In this document: positions 17,145 to 25,153 of the stretch, piece after piece
How positions within the stretch are numbered: the stretch's first letter is position 1
How the letters are laid out: each line of letters starts with the position of its first letter
Assembly (NCBI GenBank): GCA_035274845.1
Contig: DATENU010000020.1
Location: 248,001 to 312,000, forward strand
Direction of reading: 5' to 3'
Source of the DNA: Chthoniobacterales bacterium
Lineage (GTDB): Bacteria; Verrucomicrobiota; Verrucomicrobiia; Chthoniobacterales; UBA10450
DNA: 64,000 nt
Notes under the pieces: model-generated
The model's database searches: none
Told to the model about the DNA's origin: nothing
What the model saw: the letters and a program-made list of their open reading frames with translations, nothing else
Translations under genes and position numbers: made by a program

Positions 17145-17410
17145 ACGCCGGCACGTGCCCGCACATCGATGCCGTTGTTGAGGTCAAGCTCCCCGACGTT
17201 CTCGAGTGCAACGAGTGCGTAAGAATCGGGGCGCAGTGGGTGCACTTGCGGAGCTGCCAGACCTGCGGAGTCACGCTCTGCTGCGACGATTCGCCGAACA
17301 AGCACGCCACGAAACACGCGCGAGCCAGCGGTCATCCCGTGATTGCATCCGCCCAGCCGGGGGAGCGCTGGCTATATTGTTATGCCCACGACGCATTTAC
17401 CGAATATTGA
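17141..17410 (+). CDS. UBP-type zinc finger protein
   Basis: The 89-residue protein is almost entirely a UBP (ubiquitin-hydrolase-type) zinc finger. It has CPHIDAVV at the N-terminus, CNECVRIG, RSCQTCGVTLCCDDS and HATKHARASGHPVI, which give the Cys/His ligands. The C-terminal GERWLYCYAHDAF also fits. In bacteria such proteins often sit beside cNMP-binding thioredoxin-reductase fusions. Here the ATG at 17141 overlaps the upstream stop (ATGA), indicating translational coupling. Eukaryotic versions bind the C-terminus of ubiquitin; the bacterial ligand is unknown. Confidence 0.87.
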   Translation: MNAGTCPHIDAVVEVKLPDVLECNECVRIGAQWVHLRSCQTCGVTLCCDDSPNKHATKHARASGHPVIASAQPGERWLYCYAHDAFTEY

Positions 17411-17470
17411 AACAGGAAAAAAGATTGCCCCTTGCCGAATAAATTTCGAGGCCATACGGTCAAAGGAAGT

Positions 17471-17764
17471 ATGAAAAAGAAGATCTTAATTCTCCTGGCA
17501 GCTGTGGCGGCACTCAGTGCGCCGCTGATTCAGGAGACTCGTGCGCTCGATTTCACCGTCAGTGTGGGTGATCGGCCCTATTATCATGGGGGCGGTTACT
17601 GGCACCAGGGGTATTACTGGGTCTGGGTTCCGGGGCACTACAGCCATCGCTGGGGCCGCTGGGTTCCTGGACATTATAGTCGGCGAGGCGGATACAATTC
17701 CCACTACGCTCGGACACATTATCGCCATCATCGGGTCTGGGTTTCAGACTCCAATTGGCGGTAA
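17471..17764 (+). CDS. Small secreted protein with WVPGHY repeats
   Basis: The 97-residue protein has a signal peptide (about 1-26) and a short mature part. That part is dominated by aromatic/His/Gly repeats: GGYWHQGYYWVWVPGHYSH and then WVPGHYSRRGGY. Similar YXW-x-PGHY repeat proteins are widespread in Verrucomicrobiota and Planctomycetota, with no known function. The ATG at 17471 has AAAGGAAG just upstream. Confidence 0.8.
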   Translation: MKKKILILLAAVAALSAPLIQETRALDFTVSVGDRPYYHGGGYWHQGYYWVWVPGHYSHRWGRWVPGHYSRRGGYNSHYARTHYRHHRVWVSDSNWR

Positions 17765-17787
17765 CAGGATAGAATAATCTAGCGACT

Positions 17788-17816
17788 GGGCTCGCAGGCG
17801 TAATGCCTGCGGGCCC
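17788..17816. repeat. Palindrome CGCAGGC-GTAAT-GCCTGCG
   Basis: A 7-bp perfect stem (17793-17799 / 17805-17811) is flanked by GGGCT and GGGCCC. It lies between two convergent genes and could end transcription, but no T-tract is present. Confidence 0.5.
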
Positions 17817-17881
17817 TCGTCGTTTGGAGGGACGAGGGACAAGGGGCGAGGGTGGGCGAGGACGCGGACGAGGCGGTCTCG

Positions 17882-18370
17882 TTATCCGATCTCCTCGAAC
17901 TCGCCGCGCTCGCGATTTTTCCGGACGCGTTCCCACCCAAAACATTTGCCGTTCATCGCCAGGTAAACTCCCGCGGGCAACACCTGCGCGAACGAAAGAG
18001 CGCTGCCGAGATTGAACAGCCCATCGGAACTTCCGAAAGCGTAAGGGATAATCGCCCCCGTCAGGACAACGGTTTTCCCGGTGACCGCGCGAGCCACCGC
18101 GGCGGCGGTCTCCGTCATGGTGTCGGTGCCGTGCGTGATGACGATGCGGTCCTCTTCGGACTGGAGGCAATTTTGGACGATGAGCGCGCGATCGGCGTCG
18201 GTCATTTCCAGGCTGTCGATCATCATCACGGTGCGGATGGTGACGTCGACGCGGGAACGCCCCAGCCGGAGCATCTCGGCGACGTGCGTATCCTGGAAGA
18301 AAAGCTCGCCGTTGCGCTCGTTGTATTTCTTATCAAACGTGCCGCCGGTAACGAGAATTCGGATCGTCAT
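17882..18370 (-). CDS. Short asparaginase-family protein (N-terminal domain only)
   Basis: The 162-residue protein matches the N-terminal domain of type I/II L-asparaginases. It has ILVTGGTFDKKY with the first catalytic Thr, ITHGTDTMTETA with the second Thr-Asp pair, and VVLTGAIIPYAFGSSDG. Full enzymes are about 320-350 residues with a second domain that completes the active site of a neighbouring subunit. Short single-domain homologues are known in many bacteria. Whether this one hydrolyses asparagine is uncertain. Confidence 0.85.
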   Translation of the reverse strand: MTIRILVTGGTFDKKYNERNGELFFQDTHVAEMLRLGRSRVDVTIRTVMMIDSLEMTDADRALIVQNCLQSEEDRIVITHGTDTMTETAAAVARAVTGKTVVLTGAIIPYAFGSSDGLFNLGSALSFAQVLPAGVYLAMNGKCFGWERVRKNRERGEFEEIG

Positions 18371-18471
18371 GGGACTGATGGTTCGCGAAGCAAGCCGAAG
18401 CTAGCGTTGCGGCGGGCGCACCGCAATCCTGCGGCGATTGACCTTCACCCAAACCGGCCCTAGGTGACCTC

Positions 18472-18915
18472 ATGACGACATCGAAGCCCAACACGTTCGT
18501 TCATCCGTATTTGTTCTTTGGCGGCCGCTGTGACGAAGCGATCGAATTCTATCGCGCCACGCTCGGGGCCGAAGTGGTGATGCTTTCGCGGTTCAAGGAG
18601 AGCCCGGAACCGCAGCCGGGTCTGCCTGAATGTTTCGGAGACAAAGTGATGCACGCCAGCATCCGCATCGGCGATACGATGTTGATGGCCTCCGACGGCC
18701 GCTGCGAAGGCGAGGCGAATTTCGAAGGGTTTTCGCTCTCCGTGACCGTGCCCGATGAAGCCGAGGCGACGCGCGTTTTCACCGCCCTCAGTGAAGGCGG
18801 GCTGGTGACGATGCCGCTCGCGAAGACTTTCTGGGCCGATAAGTTCGGGGTCTTGCAGGACCGGTTCGGAGTGGGCTGGATGGTTTCCGTGATGCACAAG
18901 CCGGAAGCAAAATAA
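18472..18915 (+). CDS. PhnB/YjdN-like VOC family protein
   Basis: The 147-residue protein starts with VHPYLFFGGRCDEAIEFYRATLGAE, the typical PhnB/3-demethylubiquinone-9-methyltransferase-like opening. It ends with the DKFGVLQDRFGVGWMVSV segment. This is a paired beta-alpha-beta-beta-beta glyoxalase fold. The enzymatic function of this group is unproven. AGGTGACC lies near the ATG. Confidence 0.88.
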   Translation: MTTSKPNTFVHPYLFFGGRCDEAIEFYRATLGAEVVMLSRFKESPEPQPGLPECFGDKVMHASIRIGDTMLMASDGRCEGEANFEGFSLSVTVPDEAEATRVFTALSEGGLVTMPLAKTFWADKFGVLQDRFGVGWMVSVMHKPEAK

Positions 18916-18939
18916 GCCGGCAGTCGATTTTTGATTCGG

Positions 18940-19137
18940 CTACGGGGCGGGGAAAACGCCCGGATTGTTCAAGGCGTGGAACGTCATCAGGCGTTTCGCG
19001 AGGCCGGCGGGAATCGGCCCGCTCAGTTGATTGTGGTCCACTCGCAATACCTGGAGGGCTGTCGCGTCGGCGAAACTCATCGTCCCGGAAAGCGATGCTG
19101 GACGGCGTTGGCAGACTCCGTTATTTGAAATTGCCGA
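18940..19137 (-). pseudogene. Relic of a leucine-rich-repeat protein (C-terminal fragment)
   Basis: Reading the minus strand, about 65 codons end in a stop at 18940. They contain a plant-type leucine-rich repeat, LQVLRVDHNQLSGPIPAGLA, preceded by an ISNN...PASLSG remnant of another repeat and followed by LMTFHALNNPG. No start codon or upstream repeats in the same frame are seen, because the P450 gene begins there on the other strand. It looks like the surviving 3' end of a longer gene. Confidence 0.55.
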
Positions 19138-19154
19138 GCAAGGACGTCGACGTG

Positions 19155-21395
19155 ATGCAAACCTCCTCAACGCCGGCGACAGGGAAGGAAGGCGCCGCTC
19201 CACTAGCGACCGACGAGTCGCCGGTTTCGCGCTGCCCATTTTCACCGCGTGTTCCCGGGCTGCCGCTGCTCGGCAATACGCGTGACTTCCTGAGAGACAC
19301 GACCGGGTTCCTGGTCTCATCCTATCGCGAGCACGGACCGATTTTCCGGATCCGAATGCTCTGGCTGAAGTTCACCGTGATCCTCGGCTTCGAAGCGAAG
19401 GAGTTCATGACGACGGGGGGCGAGCGTCACCTGACCCGTCACCCCATTTTTGATCCGGTCGGCGAGCAATTGGGCAGCGCGGATTTCGCCCTGGCCCTCT
19501 CCGGAGAGAAGCATCTTCATCTGCGCCGGCTCCTTCAGCTTGCCTATTCACGTGAAGTTGCGAGCCCCTATTTGCCGCAGCTCGTTCAGGCTGTCCGGGA
19601 AACTCTGCGGGAATGGCCGGCCGGTAGCGTCCAGGAAGTGTTCGAAGGCGTGCAGTTGCTGGCGTTCCAGCAGTATTGCCAGGTGATGGGAAATGTTTCG
19701 TTTCGCGAGCATTATCGCGATTGCCGGGTCGTGACCGACATGAACATGGAAGTCGGCGGCCGGGTCCTGCCGTTGTGGATGTTTCGCTGGCCGCCCTATC
19801 GCGCCGCCCGCCGGCGGGTCTTGAAACTGACGAGCGATCTGGTGGCACGTCATCGCCGGGACGGTCGCTCTCTGGATCGGCCACCCGACATCATCGACAC
19901 CCTGATCTCTCTCAAGTTTCCGGATGGCCGCCCGATGAGCGATGACGAAGTGGTCTGCTACGCGCTCTATGGATTCGCGGGGAGCAGCAGTTACATGGGG
20001 CGCCTCGTGGCGTTCATGCTCTACGAGATCTTCAAGCATCCTGATCTCCAGGCGCGGCTGATCGAGGAGGTCGACGTGGCGTTTGCCTCGGGCCTTCAGG
20101 ACGCTTCCGATATCCATGAGATGCGGCTTCTGCGCGCTGTCTTTCATGAAACCCTGCGCTTTCATCCGGTTTCGCAGGGAATGCCGTATGTGGCGAAAGA
20201 GAGTTTCCGGTTCAACGGGAACCGCGTCGAGAAAGGGGACATGGTTGTGCTCTCGCAGCTGCCGATGCTCTTCGACGAAAACGCGTTCCCCGATCCGGGC
20301 CGATTCGATCCGTCGCGTTGTCTGGAGGCGAGGAACGAGCATCGTAAGGGGGGCGCGTTCAATCCCTTTGGAATGCATCATCGGACCTGCGCCGCGATGG
20401 GCCTGGTCGAAATGATGGCCATCACCATGGTGGCCACCTTGCTCCATGAACGGACCCTGGAGATGGCGCCGCCCGGTTATCGGCTCCGGATGACGGTCAA
20501 GCCGTTGCCCGCGCCAGATCGCCATTTCAAAATGCGAGTTCGCCCCCGCGAACAAGCGCTCGTTAGGCCGGGTGCCGCCCTTCCGCTGCGCGAAGAAGTT
20601 TTCCTCGCCACCTTCGACGGGGCGGACAACGTCGATGTGATCGAGGCTTTCCGGCAGGGTGAATACATCAGCTTCGAGCCCGGAACCGAAATCATCCGTC
20701 AGGGGGATGAAGCCGACGCGTTCTATATTCTGCTCGAGGGCCGGGTGGAAGTATTCCGCACGAATGCGGGCGGCACCGAGGTGGCGTTCGTGGCGATTCT
20801 TCTTCCGGGCGATTACTTCGGTGAGATCGGCCTGCTCACGAACGCGCCCCGAAATGCCACGGTGCGCGTCCTGCCGGGATCACCAGCTCGCGTCCTGAAG
20901 CTGGGCGCGGAGGCGTTCCGGCAAGTGGTGGCGGAATCCGACATGGTGAGCAGTGAGATAGCTCGCGTCGCCCGGAAACGCGTGGCCCAGGAATTCTTGC
21001 TAGGGTCGGTGGTGGGCATGAATGAATCGGAAATTCAGAGCCGATTTCCGGAGTTCAAGCGCGAGAGGTTTGCTCCCGGAGAAGTGGTCCTGCGGGAAGG
21101 CGATTTACCGGACCGCTTCTACCTTCTCGTTCGGGGAACAGTCAGTGTCTCTCAACGCGACAAGGCGGGACGCGACCAGCAGGTCGCGACGTTGCGTCCC
21201 GGAGATTATTTTGGGGAAGCGGGCCTGATTCACAATGCTCCCCGCAACGCCACTGTGACCGCTTCGAGTGACGGCGAGACCGTCGCTTATTCCTGCGATC
21301 GGAGCGCTTTCGATCTTCTGGTCCGGGAGGCGGGGGGTCCGGCCGGCGATCTCGCTTTGGCGTTGTCCGGCAGACTCCGCGACCCGGTCGCCTGA
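19155..21395 (+). CDS. Cytochrome P450 fused to two cyclic-nucleotide-binding domains
   Basis: The 746-residue protein carries a P450 domain (about 30-465). ExxR is HETLR (Glu332, Arg335) and the heme-ligand loop is FNPFGMHHRTCAA with Cys412. The I-helix reads GFAGSSSYMG (274-282), lacking the usual acid-Thr pair. Two CRP-like cNMP domains follow (about 490-610 and 626-740). Both keep the phosphate cassette FGE(I/A)GL...NAPRNAT with Glu and Arg, so both could bind a cyclic nucleotide. There is no signal peptide. ATG 19155 was chosen; ATG 19095 is in frame but overlaps the LRR relic. Redox partners are not encoded nearby. Confidence 0.9.
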   Translation: MQTSSTPATGKEGAAPLATDESPVSRCPFSPRVPGLPLLGNTRDFLRDTTGFLVSSYREHGPIFRIRMLWLKFTVILGFEAKEFMTTGGERHLTRHPIFDPVGEQLGSADFALALSGEKHLHLRRLLQLAYSREVASPYLPQLVQAVRETLREWPAGSVQEVFEGVQLLAFQQYCQVMGNVSFREHYRDCRVVTDMNMEVGGRVLPLWMFRWPPYRAARRRVLKLTSDLVARHRRDGRSLDRPPDIIDTLISLKFPDGRPMSDDEVVCYALYGFAGSSSYMGRLVAFMLYEIFKHPDLQARLIEEVDVAFASGLQDASDIHEMRLLRAVFHETLRFHPVSQGMPYVAKESFRFNGNRVEKGDMVVLSQLPMLFDENAFPDPGRFDPSRCLEARNEHRKGGAFNPFGMHHRTCAAMGLVEMMAITMVATLLHERTLEMAPPGYRLRMTVKPLPAPDRHFKMRVRPREQALVRPGAALPLREEVFLATFDGADNVDVIEAFRQGEYISFEPGTEIIRQGDEADAFYILLEGRVEVFRTNAGGTEVAFVAILLPGDYFGEIGLLTNAPRNATVRVLPGSPARVLKLGAEAFRQVVAESDMVSSEIARVARKRVAQEFLLGSVVGMNESEIQSRFPEFKRERFAPGEVVLREGDLPDRFYLLVRGTVSVSQRDKAGRDQQVATLRPGDYFGEAGLIHNAPRNATVTASSDGETVAYSCDRSAFDLLVREAGGPAGDLALALSGRLRDPVA

Positions 21396-21958
21396 CGGTT
21401 TTGCGGCTGCGGCAAGTGTCCTCTGATTGTCGCGCCGTCCGTCACCCCTTGCCAGGGGTTCGACAAATGCCATTGGATCGGTTCCCGGAGTTCCGCTGCG
21501 CTCCACTCCGGGCTCTAATCCCACGCCCCTCCGGGGCTGTTGCCGGCGGCCTAACAGCGCCTGAAAGGTGCGAGGAATAAAGTCGGAAGTTTCGCGACGC
21601 TCCACTCGTGGGCTCTAATCCCACGCCCCTCCGGGGTTGTGGGCGGCGGCCTAACAGCGCCCGAAAGGTGCGACGAATAAAGCGGGAAGTTTCGCGACGC
21701 TCCACTCGTGGGCTCTAATTCCACGCCGCCCCGGGGTTGTTGGCGGCGGCCAGGTAGCGCTTGAAAGGCGCGAGGGGGCAAGGCCGGGGGTTTCGCTGCG
21801 CTCTATTCGGGCTCTGAGCCCGCGCCCCTCGGGTTGTTGCCGGCAGCCTAACAGCGCCTGAAAGGCGCGAAGGACTAAAGCCGGGAGTAAAGCGGAGCGG
21901 AACTCCCGGTGTATGACGCGCACCCTGACGAGCCCCGGAAGGGGCGACGGAAAGCGGG
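21396..21958. repeat. Array of four to five roughly 100-bp palindromic repeats
   Basis: The 563-bp gap has no gene. Successive units begin at about 21551, 21650, 21750 and 21847 (spacing 99, 100 and 97 bp), each with an AGCGCCTGAAAGGYGCG stem, a CTCCACTCGTGGGCTCTAAT-like middle and CGCCCCTCCGGGG. A diverged half-unit precedes them (21435-21550). Unlike a CRISPR array, there are no unique spacers. Confidence 0.85.
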
Positions 21959-22423
21959 TTAGCGTGACACGAAAAATAATGCCAATCCGACAGCGACCAG
22001 GTCTTCGCTGAGAGCGATGAAGACGTCTTTGATGTTAAGTTTCGTCACCAGCCATCGCCGGATTTCGTAGCCGGCAAAGGCACCGATTATGGCGCCGACC
22101 GCTCCGAGCAGGGCGCCGATCGGTAACGAGCGATTGGCCGACGCGCACAAGCAGGCGCCGCAGAAGGCTCCGGAAAGCAGACGAGCGAGCAAAGGCGCGA
22201 CGGCGGTTCGCCTGGGAATCGACGGGACGAGATCGGCCACCAGTTCGCCAAGCGCGCCGATCGTTAGTCCTGCGAGCGCGAGATTCGATTCCATGAACGC
22301 GAAGGGCGAACCATTCAGGTTCAGCCAACCGAGCCGGACAGCCCACGCGGCCGCCGCGGGCGCGAGGAAAGTCCGCAAACCCGCGACGAAACCGATGCCG
22401 GCCGCGAAGAGAAATGTTTCCAC
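21959..22423 (-). CDS. DUF4126 integral membrane protein
   Basis: The 154-residue protein has about four membrane segments (roughly 3-30, 48-66, 80-122 and 132-152). Its AGLRTFLAPAAAAWAVRLGW opening and GELVADLVPSIPRRT loop fit DUF4126. The function is unknown. The stop codon abuts the repeat array. It is 14 bp downstream of the cupin gene on the same strand, so the two may be one transcript. Confidence 0.8.
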   Translation of the reverse strand: METFLFAAGIGFVAGLRTFLAPAAAAWAVRLGWLNLNGSPFAFMESNLALAGLTIGALGELVADLVPSIPRRTAVAPLLARLLSGAFCGACLCASANRSLPIGALLGAVGAIIGAFAGYEIRRWLVTKLNIKDVFIALSEDLVAVGLALFFVSR

Positions 22424-22437
22424 GAAAAGCGCGGGCG

Positions 22438-22875
22438 TTACTCAGCCTTATTCCGGTCGTACGGAATGATATTGTCCCATTCCTCGGCCGAGGAGCGGGC
22501 GACGAAAGCGACGACCGGTTCGGTGTCGCTCATGTTAAAGACTTCATGGGGCACGCCCGGTTTGATGTAAATGAAATCGCCGGCCTCGTTCTCCAGGACC
22601 TGCTTGAGCCCCGGCCCGAATTCGTGCCGCACTTTTCCCTCGAGAATGTAGAGGATTAGCTCGAAGCCGACGTGGATGTGTGCATAGGCCACGCCGCCCG
22701 GAGGAATGGTGGCGATGTTGGCCGATAGTTTGGTCGTGCCGACGTTCTTTGCCGACATGCCCTGCTTGTAATGAATACCGTTCCAATCCCGGCGGGGGCC
22801 GCCGCCGCGAATCGTCAGGATCCCATCATGATCCTCGACGGCGTTGAGCTCGACCTTATCTTTGTCGTTCTTCAT
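22438..22875 (-). CDS. Cupin-domain protein
   Basis: The 145-residue protein has a single cupin fold. Motif 1 is visible as AYAHIHVGFELILYILEG (two His and a Glu), then HEFGPGLKQV and motif 2 IYIKPGVPHEVFNMS. Members of this group are often sensor-like or dioxygenase-like, and the ligand is unknown. The ATG at 22875 gives the KNDKDKVELN start; the longer frame upstream to 23070 overlaps the creB-like gene and has no cupin similarity. Confidence 0.82.
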   Translation of the reverse strand: MKNDKDKVELNAVEDHDGILTIRGGGPRRDWNGIHYKQGMSAKNVGTTKLSANIATIPPGGVAYAHIHVGFELILYILEGKVRHEFGPGLKQVLENEAGDFIYIKPGVPHEVFNMSDTEPVVAFVARSSAEEWDNIIPYDRNKAE

Positions 22876-23017
22876 CTTGCTTCGGGAATTTCCACAAGTT
22901 CTACCCGGCGGTTCTGTTTCCTGCGAGGTTACAGGCGTAATCCACGAACGAGCAATCTGTTTCCGCCGCGCCAACGGCGTTGTTGAGCGACGCGACTTAC
23001 GGTTAAGTTGAGCCCGG
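22876..23017. promoter_or_regulatory. Divergent intergenic region of cupin gene and creB-like regulator
   Basis: These 142 bp separate two divergent genes and must hold promoters for both. I see no convincing -35/-10 pair and no TTCAC tag here. A weak hairpin, CCGCGCCAACGGCG, lies at about 22967-22980. Confidence 0.35.
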
Positions 23018-23692
23018 ATGCGTAAGATTTTGCTGATCGAAGATGAGCCGTCGATTGCCGACAACATCATCTATGCATTAAAGACGGAAGGTTTCTCGCC
23101 CACCTGGTGCCAGACTGGGGGCGACGGGCTGCGCACCTTCGCCGAGCAAACTTTCGTGCTCGTGATTCTTGACGTAGGGCTGCCCGACATGAGCGGCTTC
23201 GAGCTTTGCAAACAGCTCCGGACGCGCTCTCGGGTTCCCATCGTTTTCGTCACGGCACGCAAAGACGAAATCGACCGCGTGGTCGGGCTCGAGATTGGCG
23301 CTGACGATTATGTAGTGAAGCCCTTTACGCCGCGGGAGCTCACCGCGCGAGTGAAAGCGATCCTGCGCCGAACCGAATCTGCCGGCGCGGCGCAGCCGGA
23401 GACAACGCGCCTGTTTTCGATCGACGAGGAGCGTTGCGAGATCCGTTATTGCGGCAGCCCGCTTCAACTGTCGCGATATGAGTTTCGCCTCCTTAAAGTG
23501 CTGGTCCAAAAGCCGGGGCGGGTTTATTCGCGCGACCAGCTGATGGAGTTGGCCTGGGAAGAGCCCGATACCGCGCTCGACCGCACGGTGGACGCGCATA
23601 TCAAGATGCTTCGAGCCAAGCTGCGGGCGATCCGCGACGATGAAGACCCGATCCGCACTCATCGGGGGCTCGGCTATTCGCTGAAAGACTGA
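23018..23692 (+). CDS. creB: CreB-like response regulator
   Basis: The 224-residue protein is an OmpR/PhoB-type regulator. Its receiver domain has acids DE at residues 8-9, the phosphoacceptor in VLVILDVGLPDMSGF and the lysine in DYVVKPFTPREL. The winged-helix domain is at about 135-222, with VLVQKPGRVYSRDQLMELAW. Assignment to CreB rests on the paired CreC-like kinase and on TTCAC tags spaced 11 bp apart before the gene at 25214, the same tag that E. coli CreB binds. It is separated from the kinase by one base. Confidence 0.85.
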   Translation: MRKILLIEDEPSIADNIIYALKTEGFSPTWCQTGGDGLRTFAEQTFVLVILDVGLPDMSGFELCKQLRTRSRVPIVFVTARKDEIDRVVGLEIGADDYVVKPFTPRELTARVKAILRRTESAGAAQPETTRLFSIDEERCEIRYCGSPLQLSRYEFRLLKVLVQKPGRVYSRDQLMELAWEEPDTALDRTVDAHIKMLRAKLRAIRDDEDPIRTHRGLGYSLKD

Positions 23693-23693
23693 C

Positions 23694-25130
23694 GTGAGCA
23701 TTCGCGCCCGCATCATCGTCACCCAGCTCCTCATCGTGGGAATCGGATTTTTTTATCTGGTGAAGAAGATCACCGACGTGAATGAGATCAAGCCGCGCTA
23801 CATGCAATCGATCGAGGAACCGATGGTGGATACGGCGCGGCTCCTGGCGGCGCTGCTCGAGAGCCAGAGCCCCGGCGGCAACATCGATATCGGGCCGTTC
23901 CGCGAATCGTTTCAGCGCGCTCGCTCCCGCCCCTTCAGCGCGAAGATTTACAGCAAACTCAAGACGGACATCGACCTCCATGTTTACGTCACTGACGCGA
24001 ACGGAATCGTCCTCTTCGATTCGAATGGAGGCAAGGCCGAGGGCCGCGACTTCTCCAGGCAGAACGATGTCTGGTTGACCTTGCGGGGGAAATACGGGGC
24101 GCGATCTACTCGAGCGGATCCGAACGATCCGACTTCCGCCGTGCTTTTTGTGGGAGCGCCCGTCATGAGCGAAGGCAACGTGATTGGCGTCCTGACGGTT
24201 TCGAAGCCGCAGAAGAGCATGGCGACGTTCATGCAAGAGACGCGACGAAAGATTTTCGTCATGGGTGCGATCGCCGCGGTTGCGGTCGTGATTGCCGGCG
24301 CGATCCTGTCGGCCTGGATAACGCGGCCGATTGAGCGGCTCACAAAATATGCGCGCGGGGTCCGGGATGGGCGCCGGACGCCGCTCCCAAAGCTGGGCGG
24401 CTCGGAGATCGGATCGCTGGGGAAGGCCTTCGAGGAAATGCGGGACGCGCTCGACGGGCGGAAATACATCGAGAGTTACGTCCAGACACTGACGCACGAG
24501 ATCAAGAGTCCGGTCGCGGCGATTCGGGGAGCGGCCGAATTGCTTCACGAACAAATGCCGTCCGAGCAGCGGGATAAATTTCTGGAGAACATTGAGGGCG
24601 AGACCGTCCGCATCCAGGAAATCGTGGATCGGCTTCTGCTGCTTTCGGCGGTGGAAGCGAAGAAGTCGCTCGAGGACCAGAAGCCGGTCAACCTGGCGGA
24701 ACTTTTGGAGCGAACCGTGGCGAGCGTAGCGGCACAGGCTTCGGCGAAGACCATCCACCTCGAAACCAAATTGCCGGCTGCGCCCGCGGTGATATCCGGC
24801 GACGAATTTCTCCTCGAGAAAGCGATTCTCAATTTGCTTCAAAATGCGATCGCGTTTGCCCCGGCTGGCGGAAGCGTCTCGGCCGAGCTGGTTCGGACCG
24901 ACAGTTCCGCGGCGGTGCGGATAACGGACAACGGCCCGGGTATTCCAGGGTTCGCCGAAACAAAAATCTTCGAGCGTTTCTATTCGCTGCCGCGGCCGGA
25001 TACGGGAAAGAAAAGCTCGGGGTTGGGGCTGGCCTTTGTCCGCGAGGTAGCGTTGTTGCATCGCGGGTCCATCGAAGTGAAGAACGCGCCGCGGGGTGGC
25101 GTGATCGCTGAGCTGGTGCTGCCGATCTAG
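23694..25130 (+). CDS. creC: CreC-like sensor histidine kinase
   Basis: The 478-residue protein starts at GTG 23694. It has an N-terminal membrane helix (about 8-22), an extracytoplasmic CreC-type sensor region (about 25-180), a second helix (about 187-207) and a HAMP segment. The HisKA box is LTHEIKSPVAAIRGAAELL with the phospho-accepting His, and the ATPase shows the N-box LLQNAIAFAP, NGPGIPG and SGLGLAFV. Length and organisation match E. coli CreC (474 residues). The signal is unknown. With the regulator upstream and the VIT/vWA gene downstream it forms the control half of the exosortase cluster. Confidence 0.88.
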   Translation: MSIRARIIVTQLLIVGIGFFYLVKKITDVNEIKPRYMQSIEEPMVDTARLLAALLESQSPGGNIDIGPFRESFQRARSRPFSAKIYSKLKTDIDLHVYVTDANGIVLFDSNGGKAEGRDFSRQNDVWLTLRGKYGARSTRADPNDPTSAVLFVGAPVMSEGNVIGVLTVSKPQKSMATFMQETRRKIFVMGAIAAVAVVIAGAILSAWITRPIERLTKYARGVRDGRRTPLPKLGGSEIGSLGKAFEEMRDALDGRKYIESYVQTLTHEIKSPVAAIRGAAELLHEQMPSEQRDKFLENIEGETVRIQEIVDRLLLLSAVEAKKSLEDQKPVNLAELLERTVASVAAQASAKTIHLETKLPAAPAVISGDEFLLEKAILNLLQNAIAFAPAGGSVSAELVRTDSSAAVRITDNGPGIPGFAETKIFERFYSLPRPDTGKKSSGLGLAFVREVALLHRGSIEVKNAPRGGVIAELVLPI

Positions 25131-25153
25131 CGGAGTGAGACGCGGTGCACTAT

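Noticed and set aside
19095-19154. Upstream start for the P450 fusion
   Set aside because: The extra 20 codons overlap the LRR relic and add no P450 similarity; ATG 19155 is preferred, though not proven.
21396-21958. Possible CRISPR array
   Set aside because: The 97-100 bp units repeat along their whole length with drift. There are no short constant repeats with unique spacers and no cas genes nearby.
23601-25061. Long minus-strand open frame of 486 codons
   Set aside because: It is antisense to the creC-like kinase gene, Arg-rich and without recognisable motifs.
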